Source: Acidobacteriota bacterium
Lineage (GTDB): Bacteria; Acidobacteriota; Vicinamibacteria; Vicinamibacterales; Fen-181
Assembly (NCBI GenBank): GCA_003157675.1
Contig: PMKG01000469.1
Span: 2,262-41,390, forward strand
Direction of reading: 5' to 3'
Length of the DNA: 39,129 nucleotides
The notes beneath the pieces are model-generated. The model did not search any database and was not told where the DNA came from. It saw only the letters and a program-made list of their open reading frames with translations. Positions 31,337 to 38,271 of the stretch are shown here, in pieces (within the stretch, counting starts at the first letter, position 1; every line of letters begins with the position of its first letter). Made by a program: the position numbers and the translations under genes.

Positions 31337-33124
31337 GTGGTCAACTCGCTGTTGACCGCCATCGTCCGGGCAGATGGCGACGCACTCGTGATGCACGTCG
31401 GCGAGAAGCCGTACGTGGTGGCGCCTTCGGGGCCCGTCGAGCTATCCTCGCGTCCGCTCACCTTCGAGGCTGTCGCCGGGATGCTGGGGCAGCTGCTGCC
31501 GGCCGACCACCGCCGCGCCCTCGACGAGCTGGGGGCGATCGAGCACGACCTGCCGAAGTCTCCCGTGGCCGGCGGAGAGCGGTTCACCGTGGTGGCGGCC
31601 CGGGGTGGCAACGACATCTGGATCGAAATCCGGCGCCATCGGGCGGCGGGGCCTGGCGAGGCCCGCACGGCCGCGCCGCCTGCGCCGCCTGTTCCGACAG
31701 TCTCGCAGCCTCCCGCCGTCGCACCGACGACCGAAGTCGAAGTGCCGCTCGAGCTCGAAGAGCCCGGCGCGCGGCGCGGCCCCACTGCGCCGCCGCCGTC
31801 CACCTCCCCGCGGCCCGGGCCCGTGTCGCCGACGCCCGTACTGCCTTCGCCTTCGCTGGCTGGCTTTGCCGCGTCGCGCCCGGTCGCGGCGCCCGAGTCG
31901 TCGTTCCCGCACGCGGCCGGGGACCACCGGGCAACGGCCCCGACCGAATCCGTCCCGGCCGTGATTCTGCCGCTGGCCCGCAGCCCCATCCGCGCCGAAG
32001 CCGCGTCGCAGCCCGCGCCGTCGGCGCAGATCGCCGGCCTCGAGCGTCTGCTCCGGCTGGCCACCGCGCGGGGCGCGAACACGCTGTACCTGATGTCCGG
32101 GCTTCGGCCTTCAATCCGCCTCGACGGCGAGATCTCGGCGTTCGACGGGGAGCCGGTGCTGACGGCGCCCGAGGTCGAATCGCTCCTGCTCGACCTGGCG
32201 CCGGAAAGGACGCGCGAAGCGCTCGAGAAGGGGCTCGACACCGAGTGGATGTCCGACGTCCCGAACGTCGGGCGGTTCCGCTGCCAGAGTTTCCGCGACC
32301 ACCGCGGCCCGGGCGGGATGTTCCGCCTGATCTCGTCGCGGCCCGCGACGGTCGAACAGCTCGGGCTGTCGCGCGAGCTCCAGTCGCTCTGCGCCGAGCC
32401 CGAAGGGCTCATCCTCGTCGCCGGCCCGCGGTCGAGCGGCAAGTCGACGCTCATCTCGGCGTTCGTCGACCTCATCAACCGCACGCGCAGCGACTACGTG
32501 GTCACGATCGAGAGCCAGGTGGGATGCGCCCACGAGAGCCGCGGCTGCCTGGTCAGCCAGCGCGAAGTGCGCGGCGACGCCGGCGAGGTCGCGGCCGCGG
32601 TGAGCGCAGCGCTGCGCGAGAACCCCGACGTGCTCGTCATCGAGGACCTCCGGTCGCCGGACGTCGTGGCCCTCGCGCTCGACGCGATGGAGGCGGGCCG
32701 GCTCGTGATCGGCGCCGTGCCGGCGCACACGGCCACCGAGGCGATCGGCCGGATCCTCGACCAGTACCCGGCGGGCCGTCGCGACCGCGTCCAGCTGATG
32801 CTCGCCGAGGGGCTTCGCGGCGTCGTGTCGCAGGTGCTCGTGCGGAAGACCGGCGGCGGCCGCGTTGCCGCGCGCGAGGTGCTGCTGAACACCCCCGCCA
32901 TCGCCACCCTGATCGCCGAGGGTCGGGTCAGCCAGTTGCCGGCGGCGATCGACAGCGGCCGCAAGCTCGGGATGGTGCCGCTCAACGACGCCCTCGCCGC
33001 CTTCGTGCAGAACGGGATCGTCGACGTGAAGGACGCGTATCGGAAGGCGGCCGACCGGCAGGGGTTCCTGGCCGTACTGAAACGCGACGGGGTGGACACG
33101 TCGTTCGTCGAACGTCGCGCGTAG
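31337..33124 (+). CDS. PilT-like twitching motility ATPase with a duplicated N-terminal domain
   Basis: 595 residues from GTG 31337, preceded by AAGGAG. Residues 1-102 look like the PilT N-terminal PAS-like domain; 103-230 are a Pro/Ala/Ser-rich linker; 231-335 repeat the same N-terminal domain; 335-595 are the RecA-like core with Walker A GPRSSGKST (363-371), ASP-box TIES (390-393), Walker B VLVIEDLRS (432-440) and the family end AIATLIAEGR (521-530). The ASP box usually reads TIEDPIE and the His box GTLHT; here TIESQVG and GAVPAHT, so it is a divergent paralogue. Likely roles: pilus retraction accessory, as with PilU, or regulation. No pilus genes adjacent. Confidence 0.85.
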   Translation: MVNSLLTAIVRADGDALVMHVGEKPYVVAPSGPVELSSRPLTFEAVAGMLGQLLPADHRRALDELGAIEHDLPKSPVAGGERFTVVAARGGNDIWIEIRRHRAAGPGEARTAAPPAPPVPTVSQPPAVAPTTEVEVPLELEEPGARRGPTAPPPSTSPRPGPVSPTPVLPSPSLAGFAASRPVAAPESSFPHAAGDHRATAPTESVPAVILPLARSPIRAEAASQPAPSAQIAGLERLLRLATARGANTLYLMSGLRPSIRLDGEISAFDGEPVLTAPEVESLLLDLAPERTREALEKGLDTEWMSDVPNVGRFRCQSFRDHRGPGGMFRLISSRPATVEQLGLSRELQSLCAEPEGLILVAGPRSSGKSTLISAFVDLINRTRSDYVVTIESQVGCAHESRGCLVSQREVRGDAGEVAAAVSAALRENPDVLVIEDLRSPDVVALALDAMEAGRLVIGAVPAHTATEAIGRILDQYPAGRRDRVQLMLAEGLRGVVSQVLVRKTGGGRVAAREVLLNTPAIATLIAEGRVSQLPAAIDSGRKLGMVPLNDALAAFVQNGIVDVKDAYRKAADRQGFLAVLKRDGVDTSFVERRA

Positions 33125-33128
33125 AAGA

Positions 33129-33184
33129 GGCTCAAGGCTCAGGCAGGACCGTGTGTAGGGCGACCCTTCAGGGTTGCCTGAACC
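33129..33184. repeat. Tandem word GGCTCAAGGCTCAGG and GTAGGGCG element (copy 6)
   Basis: 33129-33143 repeats the 7-nt word family seen at 29668-29716. 33140-33184 contains one half of the GTAGGGCG element (GACCGTGTGTAGGGCG, then CTTCAGGGTTGCCTG). It lies between convergent genes and may serve as their terminator. Confidence 0.65.
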
Positions 33185-33613
33185 TCAGCGCTCGACGAGC
33201 GGGCCGATGTTCGCCAGCAGGAACGCGAACACGTCTTCGTCGGTGAGACCGTTGATCGGCGCCTCCGCCCTCAGCAGTCCCTCCTTCATCGTCAGATCGC
33301 GCCCGCGCTGCCGGCTCACCCGCGTCGCGACCTGCGGCGGATCGAGCGAGGCGTCGAGCCAGACCTCCATGAAATCGTCGGCGTGCCGCTCGGAGGCGAG
33401 CCGCACGGCGCCCTCCGGCGTGAAGATCGCGAAGGCGTGCCCCTCGGCCTTGGCCACGTTGGCGAACATCCGGAAGACGGGCGTCGCGACGTCGCGGAGA
33501 AACGCCTGGTAGGCGGTCGCCGCCAGGTCGGCCCGCGCGCGCCGTTCCGCCGAGTCCTTCTTGGCTTGTTCGAGCGCGTGCCGCAACTGGCGTCTGATGT
33601 CGGGTATTTCCAT
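33185..33613 (-). CDS. Hypothetical soluble protein
   Basis: 142 residues. The first half is strongly helical and charged (MEIPDIRRQLRHALEQAKKD, ERRARADLAATAY), the second contains VWLDASLDPPQVATRVSRQ and the ending DEDVFAFLLANIGPLVER. No enzyme motif or known family recognised. Divergent from the selenoprotein candidate gene; TACGAT lies 10 nt before its ATG, overlapping the other gene's TACAAT. Confidence 0.6.
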   Translation of the reverse strand: MEIPDIRRQLRHALEQAKKDSAERRARADLAATAYQAFLRDVATPVFRMFANVAKAEGHAFAIFTPEGAVRLASERHADDFMEVWLDASLDPPQVATRVSRQRGRDLTMKEGLLRAEAPINGLTDEDVFAFLLANIGPLVER

Positions 33614-33665
33614 GACGTTTGGAATCGTACAATGGATCGCGTTCCGACACCATGAGGAGGCACGC

Positions 33666-33896
33666 TTGGCGATCGCGGTCTACTCGGGATCACATTGACA
33701 CGCCTGCACGAAGGTGAAGGAGTTTCTTTCACGAGCCGGGCGGGAGTTCACGGTGAAGGACGTCGACGAGGACCCGGCCGCGTTCGCCGAACTGGTCGCG
33801 CTCGGCCTGATGACGATCCCGGTGACGGTCATCGACCACCGGATCGTGCGCGGCTTCGACGAGAAGGCGCTTCGCGAGGCGATCGGGAACCTCTGA
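33666..33896 (+). CDS. Glutaredoxin/NrdH-like selenoprotein candidate (in-frame TGA = Sec)
   Basis: 77 codons from TTG 33666, 5 nt after GGAGG (33655-33660 region GAGGAGG). Translation gives MAIAVYSGSH, then TGA at codon 11 (33696-33698), then HACTKVKEFL and the rest of a glutaredoxin fold: VKDVDEDP, the cis-Pro motif TIPVTVI with Pro52, and GFDEKALREAI. NrdH-type glutaredoxins have CxxC at 11-14 and the cis-Pro at about 53; here position 11 is TGA and Cys14 is present, so the site reads U-H-A-C. The length (76 residues) is exactly normal and no other stop or frameshift is present. A SECIS-like hairpin begins 15 nt after the TGA. Likely role: thiol-disulfide exchange, perhaps with higher rate from selenium. 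A nonsense mutation or sequencing error is the main alternative. Convergent with hom, 4 nt apart. Confidence 0.75.
33714..33732 (+). promoter_or_regulatory. Candidate bacterial SECIS element
   Basis: GTGAAGG (33714-33720) pairs with CTTTCAC (33726-33732): seven pairs including one G-U. The apical loop AGTTT (33721-33725) has G at its second position, as needed for SelB recognition in known bacterial SECIS elements. Its distance from the TGA (loop G 23 nt after) lies in the range reported for bacterial selenoproteins (about 16-37 nt). The element is inside the coding region, as bacterial SECIS are. Confidence 0.6.
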
Positions 33897-33900
33897 GCAA

Positions 33901-34974
33901 TCAGCCGCGCCGCGCGAGGGCCACCAGGTCCGCGACCAGCGCGTAAGCCGTCTGCGTCAGTCCTCCGCCGAGCTGCACGACCGAGAACTCGCCGAGCAGG
34001 TCGGTCTCGAGGACGAGCGCGTTCTGCTGGCCCACGAGCGTGGCGAACAGGTGATCGGCCGGCACCTCCTCGACGCCCACCCGGACGCTCACGCCTGCCT
34101 CGCGCCGCTTGCCGCGCGCCACCAGCTTCACCCGCCTGCCGCGGGCCACGGCCTCCTGGACGATCTCGGCCGTGAGGCGGCCGATGCCGGTCCGATCGAC
34201 CTCGCGCGGCGTAATGGTCGCGCCCAGCAGCACGTTGGCGAGCGCGGCCGCCTTGGCCGCCGCGTCCCATCCGTCAACGTCGAGCGAGGCGTCGGCCTCC
34301 GCGATGCCGGCCGCCTGCATTTCGGCCAGCGCTTCGGCGAACGCCTGTCCCCCCTCCATCGCCGTGATGATGAAGTTGGTCGTGCTGTTGACGACGCCCG
34401 AGAAGCCGGAGATATGCACGGCGGGCAGTGTCTCGCGCACGAGGTTGAAGATCGGGATCCCGTCCATCACCGCGCCCTCGAACAGGAACCGGCGGCCGGC
34501 GGCGCGGGCGAGCGCCTCGAGTTCGGCGTAAGCGAAGGCCACCGGCCCCTTGTTGGCGGTGATGACGTGCGCCCCCTCTGAGAGCGCCGCGCGGACGTGA
34601 TCGATCGCCGGCTGACCGGCCGCGACGTCGAGCACCGTCGTTTCGACAACGACCAGGGGACGCGTGCTGCCCGCCGCGCAGGCGGCCTGGCGGATCACGT
34701 CGACGCCAGCGACTGGAGCCGACGACGGGCCGTTGTCGTCTGGCGTCGTGTCGAGCGATGCCAGCGACCCGCCCCGTTCCACGAGGTCCAGCGCGCGAGC
34801 GATGTCGAGGCCGCGCACGTCGCGGGCCACGCCGTGGCGCGCGGTGGCGATGGCGACGACGCGCGGCTCGAGACTGTGGTCGCGCCGAAGCTCCTCTGCG
34901 CGCTCGTCGAGCAGGCGGAGAAAGCGCCGCGCCACATTGCCGAAGCCGATCAGGACGAGGTCGGGACGAAACAT
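33901..34974 (-). CDS. hom: Homoserine dehydrogenase
   Basis: 357 residues without a C-terminal ACT domain. Rossmann start VLIGFGNVARRF, ITANKGPVAF in the nucleotide-binding domain, and the catalytic region GVVNSTTNFI with EADASLDVDGWDAAAKAAALA, which carries the family's conserved Asp and Lys. It reduces aspartate semialdehyde to homoserine for threonine and methionine synthesis. Lack of ACT suggests no threonine feedback through this protein, or regulation elsewhere. Divergent from nothing: the upstream aminotransferase gene ends 4 nt before it, so both are probably one transcript. Confidence 0.92.
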   Translation of the reverse strand: MFRPDLVLIGFGNVARRFLRLLDERAEELRRDHSLEPRVVAIATARHGVARDVRGLDIARALDLVERGGSLASLDTTPDDNGPSSAPVAGVDVIRQAACAAGSTRPLVVVETTVLDVAAGQPAIDHVRAALSEGAHVITANKGPVAFAYAELEALARAAGRRFLFEGAVMDGIPIFNLVRETLPAVHISGFSGVVNSTTNFIITAMEGGQAFAEALAEMQAAGIAEADASLDVDGWDAAAKAAALANVLLGATITPREVDRTGIGRLTAEIVQEAVARGRRVKLVARGKRREAGVSVRVGVEEVPADHLFATLVGQQNALVLETDLLGEFSVVQLGGGLTQTAYALVADLVALARRG

Positions 34975-34975
34975 A

Positions 34976-34999
34976 GGCTCAAGGCTCAGGGCTCAGGGT
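34976..34999. repeat. 7-nt tandem word overlapping a coding end
   Basis: GGCTCAAGGCTCAGG-type units cover the last codons and stop of the aminotransferase gene and reach the ATG of hom. The final residues SPEP of the aminotransferase are encoded by the repeat. Confidence 0.6.
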
Positions 35000-36106
35000 G
35001 CGCAGCAGCGACTCGAGCCGTGCCAATCCATCGAACAACTCGTGCGCCGGTCCGCCGAAGCCGATCCTGAGATACCCGTCCATCCCGAACTGGTCGCCCG
35101 GCACGAGGAGCACGCCCTTCTCGACCCGGAGTCTCTCCACGAGCCGGCCGGAGCCAATCGGCCGGTGGAACCTGGCGTAGACGATGGCGCCGGCCTCGGG
35201 GGGAATGAAGGAGAACAGGTCGGCGCGGGCGGCGAGCCACGCCGTGAGCGCCGCGAAGTTGGTGTTGAGGATGCCACGGGTGCGCTGCAGGATCCGCGCG
35301 CGGGTGGCCGGCGCGAGCGCGGCAAGGGCCAGCCGATCGTTGATGGCGCCGGGGGCGATGCTCGTGTAGTCGTGATACGCCCAGGTGCCGGCGACAAACG
35401 ACGGCGGCCCGACGATCCAGCCGATGCGGAGGCCCGGCAGGCCGTAGGCCTTCGACAGGCCGCACGTGACGATCGCCCGCTCGTAGCGTCCCCAGATCGA
35501 CGGCGTCTCGAGGCCGGCGAGCTCGGCGCCGCGGTAGATCTCGTCGGAGATGATCCACGTGCCGTGGCGCGCGGCCTCGCGGCAGATCGCGTCGAGCGTC
35601 GCAGCGTCGAAGCAGGCGCCCGTCGGGTTGTTCGGGTTGCAGATGAGCAGCAGCTTCGTGCGCGACGTCAGCAGCGCGCGGAGGGCCTCGATGTCCGGGC
35701 GCCAGCGGCCGCCCGTCTCGCGAAGCGGCCACGAGCGCACCGACCCGGCGAACGCCTGCGCGATCCCCCAGGTCTGCATGTAGTTGGGCGCCATCATCAC
35801 GACCTCGTCGGCGGGCTCGAGGAGGCTCCAGCAGCTGCAGAAGTTCGCCTCCGATCCGCCGTTGGTGACGTGGACGTGGTCGGGCGTCGCCCCGGGGTAC
35901 ATCGCGGCGATGGCCGTGCGGAGCGGGATCGTGCCGTTGGTCTGCGGGTAGCCAAGCGCGAGGCCGAGCAGGCGCTCACGGTCTTCGGCCCGACCGAGCA
36001 GCTCGCCGACCGTGAGCGGGTGGACGCCGCTCTCCGACAGGTTGATCTCCACCTGGTTCTCCCAGATGGATTGCATGCGCTCCATCTCGAATGGCACGAT
36101 CTTCAC
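34979..36106 (-). CDS. PLP-dependent aminotransferase, class I/II
   Basis: 375 residues from GTG 36106, preceded by GGGAGG at about 7 nt. Fold-type I features: NPNNPTG, SDEIYRGAE, the PLP-binding Lys in CGLSKAYGLPGLRIGW, and a final Arg-containing RIGFGG for the substrate carboxylate. Family members transfer amino groups between amino acids and keto acids. The neighbouring hom gene suggests a role in aspartate-family or methionine-related metabolism, but the exact substrate cannot be read. An upstream open frame would add over 200 residues of antisense-like sequence and was not used. Confidence 0.87.
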   Translation of the reverse strand: MKIVPFEMERMQSIWENQVEINLSESGVHPLTVGELLGRAEDRERLLGLALGYPQTNGTIPLRTAIAAMYPGATPDHVHVTNGGSEANFCSCWSLLEPADEVVMMAPNYMQTWGIAQAFAGSVRSWPLRETGGRWRPDIEALRALLTSRTKLLLICNPNNPTGACFDAATLDAICREAARHGTWIISDEIYRGAELAGLETPSIWGRYERAIVTCGLSKAYGLPGLRIGWIVGPPSFVAGTWAYHDYTSIAPGAINDRLALAALAPATRARILQRTRGILNTNFAALTAWLAARADLFSFIPPEAGAIVYARFHRPIGSGRLVERLRVEKGVLLVPGDQFGMDGYLRIGFGGPAHELFDGLARLESLLRTLSPEP

Positions 36107-36151
36107 GGGCAGCCTCCCGCGCGGCCGTCCGGCCGCATCGCCGTCGCAGTA

Positions 36152-36157
36152 TATGCT
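36152..36157 (+). promoter_or_regulatory. -10 box TATGCT for the HAD gene, leaderless geometry
   Basis: Ends 6 nt before ATG 36164 in the short divergent gap 36107-36163. Confidence 0.4.
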
Positions 36158-36163
36158 ACCGCC

Positions 36164-36832
36164 ATGCTGACTTCCGTCGACGCCGTTCTCTTCGATCTCG
36201 ATGGCACCCTGGTCGATACCATCCCGCTGATCGTCGCGTGCTACCAGCACACGCTCCTCGCCCACGTCCCGGGCTACGACCCGGGACGCCGCGTCCTCAT
36301 CGGCAACCTCGGGCGATCGCTCGACGACATCCTGTTCGACTACGCGCAGGCGGCCGGCGTACCCGACCCGACGTCGACCTCGCGGGAGATGCTGCACACC
36401 TACCGGGCGTTCCAGCGAATCCATCTGCCGCTGCTCATCCGCCCCTACGAAGGGATTCGCGAAATGCTCGAGGGGCTTCGCGCACGCGGCCTGACGCTCG
36501 GTGTCGTGACGAGCAAGGTGGAGTGGGCGGCCCGCGAGACGTACGGGCGCTACGGGCTCGCGGAGTTCCTCTCGGTCGAGGTCTTCCACGACGACACCGA
36601 GCGACACAAGCCGGACCCGGAGCCGCTGCTGCACGCGGCCGCGAAGGCCGGGCTCGATGCCGCGCGGACCGTCTACGTCGGCGACGCCGTCCACGACATG
36701 GCGGCCGGCAAGGCGGCGGGGATGCGGACGATCGGGGCGCTGTGGGGGCCGAGCGGGAGGGAAGAGCTTTCGGCCGCCGGCGCCGACGAAGTGGCCGAGA
36801 CGCCACACGATCTGCTTCGCCTCATCGGCTGA
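36164..36832 (+). CDS. HAD family hydrolase (PpaX/Gph-like)
   Basis: 222 residues. Motif I LFDLDGTLVDT with Asp11 and Asp13, TSK in motif II, HKPDPEPLL with the Lys, and motif IV VYVGDAVHDMAAG. A helical cap lies between. Candidate phosphatase for pyrophosphate, phosphoglycolate or sugar phosphates; a second member in this window besides the gene at 30155. TATGCT lies 6 nt before the ATG with no Shine-Dalgarno site, suggesting leaderless expression. Divergent from the aminotransferase gene. Confidence 0.85.
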   Translation: MLTSVDAVLFDLDGTLVDTIPLIVACYQHTLLAHVPGYDPGRRVLIGNLGRSLDDILFDYAQAAGVPDPTSTSREMLHTYRAFQRIHLPLLIRPYEGIREMLEGLRARGLTLGVVTSKVEWAARETYGRYGLAEFLSVEVFHDDTERHKPDPEPLLHAAAKAGLDAARTVYVGDAVHDMAAGKAAGMRTIGALWGPSGREELSAAGADEVAETPHDLLRLIG

Positions 36833-36859
36833 TTCCCGGCGGGTCTGACGACCCGCGCT

Positions 36860-36969
36860 GAATCGTGCGATTTTGCGATCTAGGGATCTTGCGATCTGGG
36901 AACCTGGCGACCCTGTGGCCGTGACGCCGCCCGTTCTTCACTTCGCAAGATCGCCAAATCGCCAGATGA
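36860..36969. repeat. Periodic-arm intergenic element, 8-nt type (copy 5)
   Basis: Left arm of 8-nt units (ATCGTGCG, ATTTTGCG, ATCTAGGG, ATCTTGCG, ATCTGGGA), core CCTGTGGCCGTGACGCCGCC, right arm CGCAAG-ATCGCCAA-ATCGCCAG. Sister of the element at 28863-28964. Confidence 0.75.
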
Positions 36970-36992
36970 GCGCGTCGTGCGGCAAATCGCGC

Positions 36993-36998
36993 TAATAT
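36993..36998 (+). promoter_or_regulatory. -10 box TAATAT for the MoeB-rhodanese gene, leaderless geometry
   Basis: Ends 7 nt before ATG 37006; no Shine-Dalgarno site is seen and no clear -35 box. Confidence 0.4.
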
Positions 36999-37005
36999 TT
37001 CTCGC

Positions 37006-38172
37006 ATGGTGCAAGAGAGCCGACCAGGCCCGGCCAGTCTCTCGCCCGACGAGATCCGGCGTTACAGCCGCCACCTCGTGCTGCCCGAGGTCGGCCTCGA
37101 AGGCCAGCAGGCCTTCAAGGCGGCGAAGGTGCTCTGCGTGGGCGCCGGCGGCCTCGGGTCCCCGGCCGCCATGTACCTCGCGGCGGCCGGCGTCGGCACC
37201 ATCGGGATCGTCGACTTCGATGTCGTCGACTTCAGCAACCTGCAGCGCCAGCTCCTGCACATGACGCACGACGTCGGCCGGCTGAAGGTCGACTCAGCCC
37301 GCGAACGGCTGATGGCGATCAATCCGGAGGTCCGCGTCGCGACGCACGAGGTCGCGCTCTCGTCGGCCAACGCGCTCGATCTGCTCTCGCGCTACGACGT
37401 GATCGTCGATGGCACCGACAACTTTCCGACGCGGTACCTGGTGAACGACGCCTGCGTGCTGACGCGGCGGCCGTACATCTACGGGAGCGTCTTCCGTTTC
37501 GAAGGGCAGGTGTCGATCTTCGCGACCGCGGGGGGACCCTGCTACCGGTGCCTCTACCCGGAGCCGCCGCCGGCCGGGCTCGTCCCGAGCTGCGCGGAAG
37601 GCGGCGTGCTCGGCGTGCTGCCAGGCATCATCGGGACGATCCAGGCGACCGAGGCGCTCAAGCAGATCCTCGGGGCGGGTGACTCGCTCGCCGGCCGGCT
37701 GCTGATCCTCGACGCGCTCGCCATGAAGTTCCGCGAGGTCCGCGTGCGCCGCGACCCCGAGTGCCCGGTGTGCGGCGACCACCCCACGATCCGCGAGCTC
37801 CAGGACTACGAGCAGTTCTGCGGCACCTCGATCGCCGCCCGGTCGTCTTTGCCCGCGGATTTCGACATTTCACCGGTGGAACTCTCGCACGCGCTCGATT
37901 GCCGCGACGCGCCGCTGCTGCTGGACGTGCGCGAGCCGATGGAATTCAAGATTAATCGACTCCCGAATTCCGTGCTGATCCCGTTCGGCAACCTCCCGGA
38001 CCGCCTGGGCGAAATCGACGCTACCCGGGACGTGGTGGTGTACTGCCATTACGGCATCCGGAGCGTTCGCGCGGTTGAGCTCCTGCGCGCCGCCGGGTTC
38101 CGCGCGAGAAACCTGCACGGAGGCATCGCGGCGTGGATCGACCAGGTCGACCCCACGATGTCCCGCTACTGA
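37006..38172 (+). CDS. ThiF/MoeB-type adenylyltransferase fused to rhodanese (MoeZ-like)
   Basis: 388 residues. E1-like domain (about 10-265): nucleotide motif VGAGGLGSPA at 45-54, DFDVVDFSNLQRQ, zinc pairs CYRC (179-182) and CPVC (253-256), and a Cys196 in SCAEGGVLG. C-terminal rhodanese (about 285-388) with active-site CHYGIRS (Cys347). Such fusions activate the C-terminus of a small sulfur-carrier protein (MoaD, ThiS, CysO type) and then add sulfur, for molybdopterin, thiamine or cysteine synthesis. The next genes, iscR and iscS, supply and control sulfur, which fits. No carrier-protein gene in view. Confidence 0.92.
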   Translation: MVQESRPGPASLSPDEIRRYSRHLVLPEVGLEGQQAFKAAKVLCVGAGGLGSPAAMYLAAAGVGTIGIVDFDVVDFSNLQRQLLHMTHDVGRLKVDSARERLMAINPEVRVATHEVALSSANALDLLSRYDVIVDGTDNFPTRYLVNDACVLTRRPYIYGSVFRFEGQVSIFATAGGPCYRCLYPEPPPAGLVPSCAEGGVLGVLPGIIGTIQATEALKQILGAGDSLAGRLLILDALAMKFREVRVRRDPECPVCGDHPTIRELQDYEQFCGTSIAARSSLPADFDISPVELSHALDCRDAPLLLDVREPMEFKINRLPNSVLIPFGNLPDRLGEIDATRDVVVYCHYGIRSVRAVELLRAAGFRARNLHGGIAAWIDQVDPTMSRY

Positions 38173-38185
38173 AGCGCCCGGTCAT

Positions 38186-38233
38186 TTGATCTTCTGGCAG
38201 CAGAGGCATAAAATACGACTTGTGAGGTCGTAT
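38186..38233 (+). promoter_or_regulatory. iscR promoter with overlapping Rrf2-type operator
   Basis: TTGATC (38186-38191), 17-nt spacer, TAAAAT (38209-38214). ATACGAC (38213-38219) and GTCGTAT (38227-38233) form a perfect inverted repeat with 7-nt spacing over the -10 and start site, the expected place for IscR autorepression. Confidence 0.7.
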
Positions 38234-38237
38234 ATGT

Positions 38238-38259
38238 GCCCCGCGCCGTCTCGCGGGGC
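38238..38259 (+). promoter_or_regulatory. Hairpin in the iscR leader
   Basis: GCCCCGCG-CCGTCT-CGCGGGGC, a perfect 8-bp stem, 12 nt before the ATG of iscR. Could affect translation or mRNA stability. The identical stem recurs at 27346-27365. Confidence 0.5.
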
Positions 38260-38271
38260 AGGTCGAGGTTT

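Noticed and set aside
33714..33896. Separate 60-residue gene starting at GTG 33714
   Set aside because: This start is internal, lacks a ribosome site and omits the active-site region; the full frame from 33666 with TGA read as Sec explains the locus better.
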